Shown in pieces: positions 1-6,170 of a stretch of DNA of 17,544 nt. The DNA lies in the NCBI GenBank assembly GCA_031284105.1, contig JAITAN010000154.1, positions 1-17,544 of the forward strand. The letters are read 5' to 3'. Positions within the stretch are counted from its first letter, which is position 1. Each line of letters begins with the position of its first letter. The notes under the pieces are model-generated. The model was given only the letters and a program-made list of their open reading frames with translations, had not been told where the DNA came from and ran no database searches. The translations under genes and the position numbers were made by a program. This DNA comes from Treponema sp. (GTDB lineage Bacteria; Spirochaetota; Spirochaetia; Treponematales; Breznakiellaceae).

Positions 1-164
1 CCGTCAAGGGCGTCATCCTTGTCATGGGCGCCTTGGGCATGGCCACCATGTGGGAAGCGGTGTTCGGTGATGTGGGCGTGTCCCTTATCGCTGTTCTCAA
101 CGCCATGAGAGCCATGCGGCCATCAAGTTTTATAAAGCGCGATGTAAATCCTCCCGTTTCTTGA
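1..164 (+). CDS. Heavy-metal P-type ATPase, C-terminal fragment
   Basis: The reading frame beginning at base 3 is open from the window edge to a TGA at 162-164. It encodes about 53 residues, including 'MATMWEAVFGDVGVSLIAVL' then 'NAMRAMR'. This is the characteristic last transmembrane helix and tail of P1B-type (Zn/Cd/Pb or Cu) cation-exporting ATPases of the inner membrane. The catalytic domains lie upstream, outside the window, so metal specificity cannot be judged. Family members usually end at or just after the 'NAMR.(L/M)R' tail. Here about a dozen extra residues (PSSFIKRDVNPPVS) are read from the first copy of a 39-bp direct repeat, so the repeat may have supplied a new stop codon. Confidence is high for the family and low for the substrate. 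Confidence 0.8.
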   Translation, partial: VKGVILVMGALGMATMWEAVFGDVGVSLIAVLNAMRAMRPSSFIKRDVNPPVS

Positions 165-205
165 TATTTTTATAAAGCGGGACGCAAAACTCCCGCTTCC
201 TTGCT
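128..205. repeat. Two-copy 39-bp direct repeat at the ATPase 3' end
   Basis: Both copies begin with TTTTATAAAGCG (128-139 and 167-178) and continue with a shared pattern of GA-G-AAA followed by CTCCCG-TTC-TG. The first copy forms the last codons of the ATPase frame. The second contains a perfect 8-bp hairpin. A weaker direct repeat follows at about 217-260, where the pattern AAAGAT then GTATTTCA occurs twice. Confidence 0.6.
175..205 (+). terminator. Hairpin terminator after P-type ATPase
   Basis: AAGCGGGA (175-182) pairs perfectly with TCCCGCTT (191-198) across an 8-base loop and is followed by a pyrimidine-rich tail (ccttgctttctt). Its position 11 bp after the ATPase stop fits an intrinsic terminator, although the T-run is interrupted. 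The first repeat copy forms only a weaker version of this hairpin. Confidence 0.5.
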
Positions 206-349
206 TTCTTATAGAAAAAGATATTGTATTTCAAGAGAAAAGATGGTATTTCAGGGGAAGATGTAGCATACTTCAATGGTTGGCTAAAGGCAGACAAAAG
301 ATAATGAACGCCCTCAGACTTCCGGCTTCAGGCGCCCGGTATAGCGCAT

Positions 350-393
350 AAAAACGGCGTGTCAAGCCTCTAGCGCCTCAATCCCCGTTTTTT
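350..393. terminator. Possible bidirectional hairpin
   Basis: AAAAACGG (350-357) is complementary to CCGTTTTT (385-392), and a run of six T follows the CCG. The 27-base loop is long for an intrinsic terminator but contains a further GGCG/CGCC pairing. It lies in the otherwise empty 165-455 gap, 60 bp before the next start codon, so it could end transcription from the left or act as a leader structure. Confidence 0.3.
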
Positions 394-455
394 GGTAAAA
401 TGCCGTATCCGTTGAAACGAATAGGTCAAGCGAGGAAAAAGCAGGGAGACAGCTA

Positions 456-1121
456 ATGGCAAAAATAACCGATTGGGTGCCGGGCAAGCGGGCAAATCAG
501 CTTGTCAGGGCGCGGAACCGGATCGGGATCATGATGCCGGAGACGCGGACGGCTTGGGGTATTCCCGAGTCGCGGTTTACGGAACTGAAAGATATCCACG
601 ATTCGGCAGAGATACTGCTGCAAAAATCCATGAGCGGCGAGCGCACCCCGGTCATCACCGAGCAATGCAAAGAGGCGTTCGATGCTCTGACTGCAAAAAT
701 ACGGTTCTTCAAGGCGCACTACTTTCTTTTACCGCCCCTGACCAACGCGGATCTGGTGAACCTGGGCTTCACGATCCGCGATCCTCATCCCGCCCCCTCA
801 CGCCAGCCCACTGCGGAAGTGACGGCGGAGACCTACCTTGTGGGACGGCGCGAACTGGGACTGTGGATCCTCTACGCGTCGGGGAACCCGGAGGACAAGG
901 CGAACAAGGGCTGCCGGATCTGGTACAAGGTTGTACCATCCGGCGGGGAGCCGGCGAGATCGCCCAAGGAACGCTCCGAGTCGTTCTATACGAGGCGGAG
1001 GAAGGACATGGTAACGTTTGACTATGAGGAATTAGGGAAGACCGCGTACATCGCGGTTTAGGTGGAAAATGGCGGACAGAAAGGAGTCTGGTGACCGCCG
1101 ATTTCGGCGATCAGTCCTTGA
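456..1121 (+). pseudogene. Uncharacterised protein, C-terminus interrupted by in-frame stops
   Basis: The ATG at 456 has AGGGAG at 443-448, and the frame runs 201 codons to a TAG at 1059-1061. I do not recognise a named family. The protein starts 'MAKITDWVPGKRANQLVRAR', has a helical N-terminal half, and then a beta-rich region containing GRRELGLWILYASG and CRIWYKVVPSGG followed by ESFYTRRRKDM and GKTAYIAV. Without any frame change, translation past the TAG gives VENGGQKGVW, a TGA at 1092-1094, then PPISAISP and a TGA at 1119-1121. That reads as the natural end of the same domain (a W/P-rich last strand), so two nonsense changes probably removed the tail. The truncated 201-residue product may still be made, since only about 19 residues are lost. 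The neighbours give no functional clue. The other treponemal-looking protein, at 15666, is unrelated in sequence. Confidence 0.6.
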
Positions 1122-1499
1122 TAGGGATTGGCGAATAGGTTACACCACGATAACGTAACAAAGGTATGTTCCGCAGCGGCAGCCGCCGTGAAGACTAGGA
1201 ATACGGTACGCGCATGAACGGCGTGCAAATTGAAAAGAGGTACCCAAAACCGGCGGCTTCCGGCAAGAATACCGCCTCTGCTTTAGGTTTTTGCTAAACG
1301 CGTTGACAGTCTACGCCGTTTCAAAGCGCATTGCAATATGTTTAGTTCTCTTATTCCCTCTCGTATAAGAGGAAAACTATTTTAAGGAGGACTCTTTTTA
1401 TGAAAAAGATTCGTGATGGGAATTCCCATCGCGGCGGCGGCATTCGGGATGGCGGCGGTAAGGTATGCGCCATTTCTTCAGTTTTTTGTGAAACTATTT
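1122..1499. other. Intergenic region with small inverted repeat, no supported gene
   Basis: No convincing gene is seen here. A TTGACA at 1303-1308 lacks a good -10 at normal spacing. CTCTTAT (1348-1354) and ATAAGAG (1365-1371) form a 7-bp inverted repeat 13 bp before an excellent Shine-Dalgarno (AAGGAGG, 1384-1390). An ATG at 1400 follows, opening only a 33-codon frame that ends at 1501. If one base is dropped after 'MKKI', the other frame reads VMGIPIAAAAFGMAAVRY, which looks like a signal-peptide core. This could therefore be the decayed 5' end of an exported-protein gene. Confidence 0.3.
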
Positions 1500-1508
1500 A
1501 AAACTCGG

Positions 1509-1537
1509 TTGACAATATTTAAAGATTGTTATAAAAT
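1509..1537 (+). promoter_or_regulatory. Sigma-70-type promoter for lipoprotein gene
   Basis: TTGACA (1509-1514), a 17-bp spacer and TAAAAT (1532-1537) lie about 40 bp before the TTG start of the lipoprotein gene at 1577. The -35 is perfect and the -10 matches five of six positions. The surrounding DNA is AT-rich. Confidence 0.6.
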
Positions 1538-1576
1538 ACAATCGATGTATAAAAATTGACAACTGGAGGTTATTGA

Positions 1577-2074
1577 TTGAATCGTGGTAAATTGTTGATT
1601 TTATTTTTCTCAACATTGCTTTCAGCTTGCGCGACAAATAGGCCGATGACAATTCAGAAGGCAGTAGTTATTGATGACATTTATAATCATATAGTCGCGG
1701 CGCATAATGAAGTGACTTTGGAAATACCAAACGGAACAAGATTGGCAATACTTGAAATCAATTACGATGACCGGTTTATAGTTACAGAAACAACCGAATT
1801 ATTAAGAGAATTGACTTTAAAAATGAGAAGGGCAAGAGGATTTAGGCTGGTTGAAACGGAAGAATATACGCTTGAAAAACTAAAAGGAATATTAGATATT
1901 GAAATGTCCGGTTATGTTGATGATGAAGAAGCGGCAAGGATTGGCCATTGGTTAGGTGTTGGCGTGGTAATTTTAGGGGAAATATCAAGCAGTAACAATT
2001 ACAATGTCCTAAGAATATGGGCTGTAGAAGTTGAATCCAGAGAAAGAATAGCAATTTCACGCAAGCAATTATAG
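1577..2074 (+). CDS. TolB/CsgG-like lipoprotein
   Basis: The TTG start at 1577 follows GGAGG (1565-1569) with a 7-bp spacer, and an upstream promoter supports this start. The 165-residue product begins with a short charged segment and hydrophobic core ending in the lipobox LLSAC (lipidated Cys18), so it should be a lipoprotein on the periplasmic side of a membrane. The mature part has the layout of TolB-N/CsgG/LpoB-like proteins: a strand (RLAILEINYD), a helix (TTELLRELTLKMRRA), then FRLVETEEYT, a helix, 'DEEAARIGHWLGVGVVILGE' and a last strand pair ending VEVESRERIA. Such small proteins are common in treponemes, but their roles are mostly unknown. The gene is AT-rich compared with the his and acn genes. 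It forms a two-gene operon with the protein at 2085, starting 10 bp downstream. Confidence 0.7.
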   Translation: MNRGKLLILFFSTLLSACATNRPMTIQKAVVIDDIYNHIVAAHNEVTLEIPNGTRLAILEINYDDRFIVTETTELLRELTLKMRRARGFRLVETEEYTLEKLKGILDIEMSGYVDDEEAARIGHWLGVGVVILGEISSSNNYNVLRIWAVEVESRERIAISRKQL

Positions 2075-2084
2075 GAGGAGAAAG

Positions 2085-2618
2085 ATGGCAAAGAAGACAG
2101 GTGGAATGGGTTGTTTGATTTTGATAATAATTGTTATCTTTGTAATATATAAATGTTTTAATGACGAAGAAGATAAGGAATCATCGCCGGCAATTCCTGT
2201 TAAACCAGAATCATCGCCAACAATTCCTGTTGAACCAGAATCGGAGCCAGAAATCGTTGTTCCAACTTATCCCCAGGAATATTTGCCAATACATAAAGAA
2301 CTGGCCGGTTTTTTCTCCGAAATAGCCGATTATTTTAAAGACGGAACAAAAATCGCTATAGATCCATTTACGCTGTCAAATGATCAAATAGTTTTATTTA
2401 CAGAATATTTAACAAAGTCGGCAAATGAATATATTTTTAGTCAAAATTCATTGATAAAAACTAATAACGCGCAATATTTTTTAAGATGTGTCGCAAATCC
2501 AAATGATGACAAAATCGTACTAAGAGTAAGGGTGGTTGAAGTAAATACACGCGAAATAGTAGAACAATTTACATATACGCTTAACAATAATAATCAAATA
2601 AAAAATATGCTCAAATAA
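2085..2618 (+). CDS. Membrane-anchored protein with proline-rich repeat linker
   Basis: The ATG is preceded by AGGAGG at 2073-2078, which overlaps the stop of the lipoprotein gene, so the pair is probably co-transcribed. The 177-residue product has one transmembrane segment near residues 9-21 (CLILIIIVIFVIY). A linker made of three related decapeptides follows (ESSPAIPVKP, ESSPTIPVEP, ESEPEIVVP) at about residues 32-60, encoded by a 30-bp tandem repeat at 2178-2264. The C-terminal domain (about residues 68-177) has the strand-helix-strand order of TolB-N/CsgG-like domains: TKIAIDPF, a helix with LFTEYLTKSANEYIF, YFLRCVAN, and paired strands IVLRVRVVEVNTREIV. It looks like a membrane-bound partner of the preceding lipoprotein. 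No function is known to me. It is AT-rich. Confidence 0.65.
   Translation: MAKKTGGMGCLILIIIVIFVIYKCFNDEEDKESSPAIPVKPESSPTIPVEPESEPEIVVPTYPQEYLPIHKELAGFFSEIADYFKDGTKIAIDPFTLSNDQIVLFTEYLTKSANEYIFSQNSLIKTNNAQYFLRCVANPNDDKIVLRVRVVEVNTREIVEQFTYTLNNNNQIKNMLK
2178..2264 (+). repeat. 30-bp tandem repeat, three copies, within coding sequence
   Basis: Three successive 30-bp units start at 2178, 2208 and 2238 (the last is shortened and diverged). They encode the ESSP-IPV-P decapeptides that link the membrane anchor to the C-terminal domain of the 2085-2618 protein. The length is a multiple of three, so copy-number change would keep the frame. Confidence 0.6.
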
Positions 2619-2686
2619 TATGGATGGCATTTTGTCCAAAATATGGCTGCCGCAGGGCTTATACTCTGCTGAAAGAAAAATGTACA

Positions 2687-2925
2687 ATGCGTATATTTGT
2701 TACAGGCAGCACGGGATTTATTGGAGATGCCGCAGTTCGTGAATTATTGGGCGCGGGTCATAAGGGTATTGGTCTTGCCCGTTCTAAGTCATCGGCGCAA
2801 TTGCTGGAAAAGGCGGGGCGGCGATACAAGAGGGTTCCCTTGAAGATGTTGACAGCTTAAAACAGGGAACTGATTCCGCCGGTGCCGTCATTCATACATG
2901 GTCTATTAAAACAGTCAAGACGGAT
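2687..2925 (+). pseudogene. NAD-dependent epimerase/SDR remnant, frameshifted and truncated
   Basis: From the ATG at 2687 the frame reads MRIFVTGSTGFIGDAAVREL and on to LARSKSSAQLLEKAG. The TGxxGxxG motif (TGSTGFIG) is the Rossmann dinucleotide-binding signature of extended short-chain dehydrogenases. After LLEKAG the frame goes to nonsense and stops at 2860. Restoring one G in the GGGG run near 2816-2819 continues the protein as AAIQEGSLEDVDSLKQGT and then SAGAVIHT, which is typical family sequence. Homology ends at about 2920, where TWSIKTVKTD replaces the expected substrate-domain sequence. The gene is therefore a fragment of about 75 of some 290 residues with a single-base deletion, and it should be non-functional. 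An upstream ATG at 2624 is in frame but adds sequence unrelated to the family. Confidence 0.7.
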
Positions 2926-2970
2926 ATGTGCAAGTCTTTTGAAATATTTATAAGATTCTTAGAGAAGATA

Positions 2971-2999
2971 TTGACATATTATAAATAAAAATGTATATT
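2971..2999 (+). promoter_or_regulatory. Sigma-70-type promoter for small membrane protein
   Basis: TTGACA (2971-2976), a 17-bp spacer and TATATT (2994-2999) stand 27 bp before the ATG at 3026, with AGGAG at 3010-3014 between them. This is the best-formed promoter for the downstream membrane protein. Confidence 0.65.
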
Positions 3000-3025
3000 C
3001 ACAACAATCAGGAGAATAAAATCAG

Positions 3026-3376
3026 ATGCTTTATTATTATCTATGTGCAATTTTTACGTCGATTAGTTCTGCGGTTAGTTTTGGGTTTTCTATTGAGGCA
3101 TACTTGAAATCAAAATCTCGAAAAGATATAGCTTCAACAAATGCTAAATATGCCACATCAAGGAGTTCTTTGTTATTTCTAGCTTCAATCGGGTTATTTA
3201 TATTTATTTCTAATCCATACTTAATAATGTTATCAGTAATTATGGTAGGGATTCAACTTTTTGATGGAATTATTGGTATTAAAATAAATATTTTTAAAAC
3301 AATTGGTCCTATATTTACGGCTGTTGGAAATGCTATCGTATTAATACTTTTCTTACTAAATATAGGATTAATTTAA
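3026..3376 (+). CDS. Small multi-pass membrane protein
   Basis: The product has 116 residues with about four hydrophobic segments: residues 2-24, 48-62, 65-80 and 90-115. They are separated by a charged loop (EAYLKSKSRKDIAS) and a short KINIFKT turn. It is clearly an integral inner-membrane protein of a kind often annotated only as hypothetical. I cannot assign a function. The start is supported by AGGAG at 3010-3014 and a near-consensus promoter. The coding sequence is markedly AT-rich, like its neighbours in the 1500-4000 island and unlike the his genes, suggesting horizontal origin. It stands alone, between an epimerase remnant and a 260-bp gap. Confidence 0.65.
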   Translation: MLYYYLCAIFTSISSAVSFGFSIEAYLKSKSRKDIASTNAKYATSRSSLLFLASIGLFIFISNPYLIMLSVIMVGIQLFDGIIGIKINIFKTIGPIFTAVGNAIVLILFLLNIGLI

Positions 3377-3467
3377 TTGACAAACTATGAGAATATTAAT
3401 AAATTTCCTTAAATAATGGATAATAAAATAAAGCAAAAACGACGCATAGCAGGTCGGTATATGCTAC

Positions 3468-3483
3468 GGGCGCTAAAGCGCCC
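3468..3483 (+). terminator. GC-rich hairpin in GC-rich insert
   Basis: GGGCGC (3468-3473) pairs with GCGCCC (3478-3483) around TAAA. It lies 90 bp after the small membrane-protein gene, in a sharply GC-rich patch (about 3440-3560) inside AT-rich DNA. There is no T-run, only a pyrimidine-rich tail, so terminator function is uncertain. The rest of 3377-3561 shows no gene. Confidence 0.35.
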
Positions 3484-3561
3484 TCTGCCTTCCATTCGGC
3501 TGGGTCACTACATTCCCACGCCTCCCTCACCCACCTTCCAGCCCGCCCCTCTTTCGCGGTA

Positions 3562-3590
3562 TTGACAAATTAAAATGTATTGGATAGAAT
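3562..3590 (+). promoter_or_regulatory. Sigma-70-type promoter
   Basis: TTGACA (3562-3567), a 17-bp spacer and TAGAAT (3585-3590) point toward the membrane-protein frame at 3640-3999. Its likely start point, near 3597, lies just before three GATAAAC repeats. Confidence 0.6.
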
Positions 3591-3619
3591 AAAAATATTC
3601 CAAAACTTGATAGGGTTTG

Positions 3620-3656
3620 GATAAACATTATTTTGATAAACTTATGATAAACTTAT
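3620..3656 (+). repeat. Three GATAAAC(A/T)TAT repeats
   Basis: GATAAACATTA at 3620-3630 is followed by GATAAACTTAT at 3635-3645 and again at 3646-3656, the last two directly abutting. They lie between the promoter at 3562 and the downstream frame, in the predicted 5' leader, so they could be an operator. A small palindrome TATTAT-GT-ATAATA follows at once (about 3656-3669). Confidence 0.45.
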
Positions 3657-3999
3657 ATTATGTATAATACAGGGAATAATTTATGGTATTTTTTCCAATT
3701 ATGGATTTATAAAATATAAATGGATTCCGGCAAAATGGATAGTAACATTTTTTGCGATACTGTTTACCGGAATTGGCGGGATAGGACAAATATTCACCAT
3801 AGCCGGTCGAATTGAAAATAATAAAATTCAAATATTGTCCATGAATGACGGGAAAACATTTTTCGCATTTGTAATAGGGCAAATAGTGTTTTTAGGTATA
3901 ATGACAATAGTATCAATAATAAAGCAAAAAGGTAAAAAATATGAAGAGAAAAATGTCAGGCGGGCTGAAACCATAGTTTCAGGCAGGCTGAAAGCGTAA
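3640..3999 (+). pseudogene. Membrane-protein frame without a usual start codon
   Basis: The frame is open from 3640 to a TAA at 3997-3999. From 3661 it reads CIIQGIIYGIFSNYGFIKYK, then WIPAKWIVTFFAILFTGIGG, IGQIFTIAGRIENNKI, a second hydrophobic stretch (FFAFVIGQIVFLGIMTIVSI), and a basic tail (KQKGKKYEEKN). The balanced membrane-protein composition and the promoter at 3562 argue for a real gene of about 110 residues with two or three membrane segments. However, no ATG, GTG or TTG occurs in this frame before the TTG/ATG at 3835-3843, midway through. ATGs at 3644 and 3660 are in other frames that stop quickly. Either the 5' end carries a frameshift or an unusual ATA/ATT start is used. I do not recognise the family. 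Its last codons come from a GC-rich repeat-like stretch. Confidence 0.5.
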
Positions 4000-4080
4000 T
4001 GTCAGGGGCTCTGACCAGCATGGCGGAAAACGGCGGAAAATACGGCTTATAATCTGCGGCTGGTAAGCCGCGGCTTATAA
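3957..4080 (+). promoter_or_regulatory. Palindrome-rich leader before hisF
   Basis: Several small inverted repeats are packed here. CTGAAA-ccatag-TTTCAG is at about 3965-3982, GTCAG-gggct-CTGAC at 4001-4015, and GCGGCT-ggta-AGCCGC at about 4056-4071. The last is flanked by two GGCTTATAA copies. A perfect TATAAT at 4048-4053 could be a -10, but no good -35 lies 17 bp upstream. This is the only noncoding DNA before hisF, so the his promoter and any control element should be here. No histidine-rich leader peptide is visible. Confidence 0.35.
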
Positions 4081-4097
4081 AGAAAGAAAGGAAAAAT

Positions 4098-4874
4098 ATG
4101 CAGGCAAAGCGGATTATACCCTGTCTCGACGTAGACGAAGGGCGGGTGGTAAAAGGCGTTAAATTCAAGGGCATTCAGGACGCGGGCGATCCGGTCGAGA
4201 TGGCGCGGCGTTACAATGCCGAAGGCGCCGATGAACTCACCTTTTTGGATATAGGCGCATCGTACAAGAGCCGCGCCACCTTGCTTGACGTTGTTGGGCA
4301 GGTGGCGCGGGAGGTTTTCATTCCCCTGTGCGTGGGCGGAGGCATCCGTACGGTTGACGATATGCGCGGCGCCATGAATGCGGGAGCGGACAAGGTGTCC
4401 GTATGCACCTCGGCGCTGAACAACCCGCGGCTTCTCGCGGATATGGCGAAGGCGTACGGCAGCCAATGCGTCGTACTGTCCATTGACGCGAAACGGGTGG
4501 GAGAGAAAGACGGCGTTCCGGTGTGGCATGCCTTCTCCCACGGCGGCAGAACCGATACGGGTATTGACGCAATCGAATGGGCAAAACGGGCGGTATCTTT
4601 GGGCGCGGGCGAAATCCTCCTCAATTCCATAGACGCGGACGGAACGTCGAGCGGCTATGACCTTGAGCTGACCAAGGCGATCCTTGACGCGGCGCCGGTA
4701 CCGGTGATTGCGTCCGGCGGCGCGGGCAGTCTCGACCAGATAGCGGATGTGCTTTTACCGTCCGCTACCAATGCGGACGCGGCGCTTGTGGCGTCTATGC
4801 TGCATTTCGGAAAAACCACCATTGGTGAAATCAAGAAACACGCGGAAGAAAAAGGAGTAACGGTTCGATGGTAA
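4098..4874 (+). CDS. hisF: Imidazole glycerol phosphate synthase, cyclase subunit
   Basis: This is a 258-residue (beta/alpha)8-barrel of normal HisF length. It carries the paired catalytic aspartates Asp11 (IIPCLDVDEGRVVKG) and Asp130 (VVLSIDAKRVG), and the phosphate-binding glycine segments CVGGGIRT (about 78-84) and IASGGAGS. With HisH it converts PRFAR plus ammonia to imidazole glycerol phosphate and AICAR in the cytoplasm, step 5 of histidine synthesis. The start is supported by AAAGGA at 4087-4092. The stop TAA at 4872-4874 overlaps the ATG of the next gene by seven bases, indicating translational coupling. No hisH is present in the window, so the glutaminase must be encoded elsewhere or be missing. 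All recognisable active-site residues are present. Confidence 0.95.
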   Translation: MQAKRIIPCLDVDEGRVVKGVKFKGIQDAGDPVEMARRYNAEGADELTFLDIGASYKSRATLLDVVGQVAREVFIPLCVGGGIRTVDDMRGAMNAGADKVSVCTSALNNPRLLADMAKAYGSQCVVLSIDAKRVGEKDGVPVWHAFSHGGRTDTGIDAIEWAKRAVSLGAGEILLNSIDADGTSSGYDLELTKAILDAAPVPVIASGGAGSLDQIADVLLPSATNADAALVASMLHFGKTTIGEIKKHAEEKGVTVRW

Positions 4875-6169
4875 TCGCTTCAATAGATATTCAGGACGGA
4901 AAGGTTGTTCAGCTTAAACAAGGGGCAGAACGTATCCTTGAACGGGACAATGCCGAGCAACTCGCGGAAACGTTTGACACGTACGGCGAAGTGGCGGTCA
5001 TTGATCTCGATGCGGCAATGGGGAAGGGATCGAATCTTGAGATGATAAAACCCCTTCTCCGTAAAGCGGCGTGCAGGGTCGGCGGCGGCGTCAGAACCGT
5101 TGAGCGGGCGCGGGAACTGGTAAGCCTCGGCGCTCACAAGATCATCGTGGGGTCAACCGCGTTTCGCACCGATAAAGAATTTGCCGTCAACACCGCGTTT
5201 CTCGAAACCTTATCAAAAAAGATCGGTCGAGAGCGCGTCATTGTCGCGGTTGACGCGAGAGATGATGAAATAGTCGTTGACGGCTGGAAAACCCGTACGG
5301 GGCTTCCGCTTATCCGGAGCGCCAAGGCCGTTGAACCCTATGCGGGCGAACTCCTCTTTACCGGCGTTGAACGTGAAGGTACCATGACCGGCATAGACCT
5401 TGAGCCGGTAAAACAATTACGCGCCGCGGTCTCCTGCCTCATCACCGCGGCGGGCGGCGTTTCTACCCTTGAAGAAATTGAGATGCTCGCATCGCTCGGC
5501 TGCGACGTTCAGCTCGGTATGGCGCTGTACACCGGCGCTATCAGTCTTGCGGACGCCTTTGTCCGCAGCCTCAACTGGAAGAAGGGCGAGATTCCGGCGG
5601 TTCACGGCGCCCGGACGCCGCACCCGCTTTCACTGCTGCCCGTTATTGCCCAAAGCATTGAGGGGCAGGTGATGATGACCGGTTTTGCGGACCGTGAAGC
5701 CGTTGCCGAAACCTTTAAACGCGGCAATCTCTGTTTCCACAGCCGCACCCGCAACGCGCTCTGGATGAAAGGCGAACATTCGGGCAACACGCTGAAACTC
5801 CTCCGTATACGCGCGGACTGCGACAGGGACGCGCTGCTTGCAACCGTAGAACCCGCCGGACCCGTGTGCCACACGGGCGCGTGGTCGTGCTTCGGGACAA
5901 ACCGCGACTACACATGGCGCGGTCTCCAGTCCATCATAGCCGGCCGTTTCCGCAATCCCACACCCGGCTCTTACACCGCAACCTTGGATGACGAACTCGT
6001 ACGCGAAAAAGTCCATGAGGAAGCCGATGAACTCTGCACGGCGGCCGCCCATGACGAAATCGTGTGGGAAGCCGCGGATCTGATCTACTTCACCACCGCG
6101 CTTATCACCCGCGCCGGCGTTACCGTAGAAGAAGTACTCGCGGAACTTGACAGAAGGCACAAGAAGTAA
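4868..6169 (+). CDS. hisAIE: HisA-HisI-HisE trifunctional fusion
   Basis: The single 433-residue frame joins three enzymes. Residues 1-238 are HisA (ProFAR isomerase), a barrel with catalytic Asp7 (ASIDIQDG) and Asp129 (VAVDARDD) plus phosphate loops VGGGVRT and AAGGVST. Residues about 259-345 are HisI (phosphoribosyl-AMP cyclohydrolase), with the metal site ADCDRDA (Asp317, Cys318, Asp319, Asp321) and Cys334/Cys341 in GPVCHTGAWSCF. Residues about 360-433 are HisE (phosphoribosyl-ATP pyrophosphatase), with GSYTATL, VHEEADEL and WEAADLIYF acidic motifs. The domains carry steps 4, 3 and 2 of the pathway, so with hisF the pair covers PRATP to imidazole glycerol phosphate. HisIE fusions are common, but I know HisA joined to HisIE as unusual. 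AAAGGAG at 4851-4857 and the overlap with hisF fix the start. No frameshift is seen. Confidence 0.9.
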   Translation: MVIASIDIQDGKVVQLKQGAERILERDNAEQLAETFDTYGEVAVIDLDAAMGKGSNLEMIKPLLRKAACRVGGGVRTVERARELVSLGAHKIIVGSTAFRTDKEFAVNTAFLETLSKKIGRERVIVAVDARDDEIVVDGWKTRTGLPLIRSAKAVEPYAGELLFTGVEREGTMTGIDLEPVKQLRAAVSCLITAAGGVSTLEEIEMLASLGCDVQLGMALYTGAISLADAFVRSLNWKKGEIPAVHGARTPHPLSLLPVIAQSIEGQVMMTGFADREAVAETFKRGNLCFHSRTRNALWMKGEHSGNTLKLLRIRADCDRDALLATVEPAGPVCHTGAWSCFGTNRDYTWRGLQSIIAGRFRNPTPGSYTATLDDELVREKVHEEADELCTAAAHDEIVWEAADLIYFTTALITRAGVTVEEVLAELDRRHKK

Positions 6170-6170
6170 T

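Noticed and set aside
3440..3565. GC-rich patch as an integron attC site or insertion sequence end
   Set aside because: Only one short hairpin is visible. There are no paired attC cores, terminal inverted repeats, transposase or target duplication.
4047..6160. Long minus-strand frames opposite hisF and hisAIE
   Set aside because: They are antisense shadows of GC-rich coding sequence, with no domain features or ribosome-binding sites.
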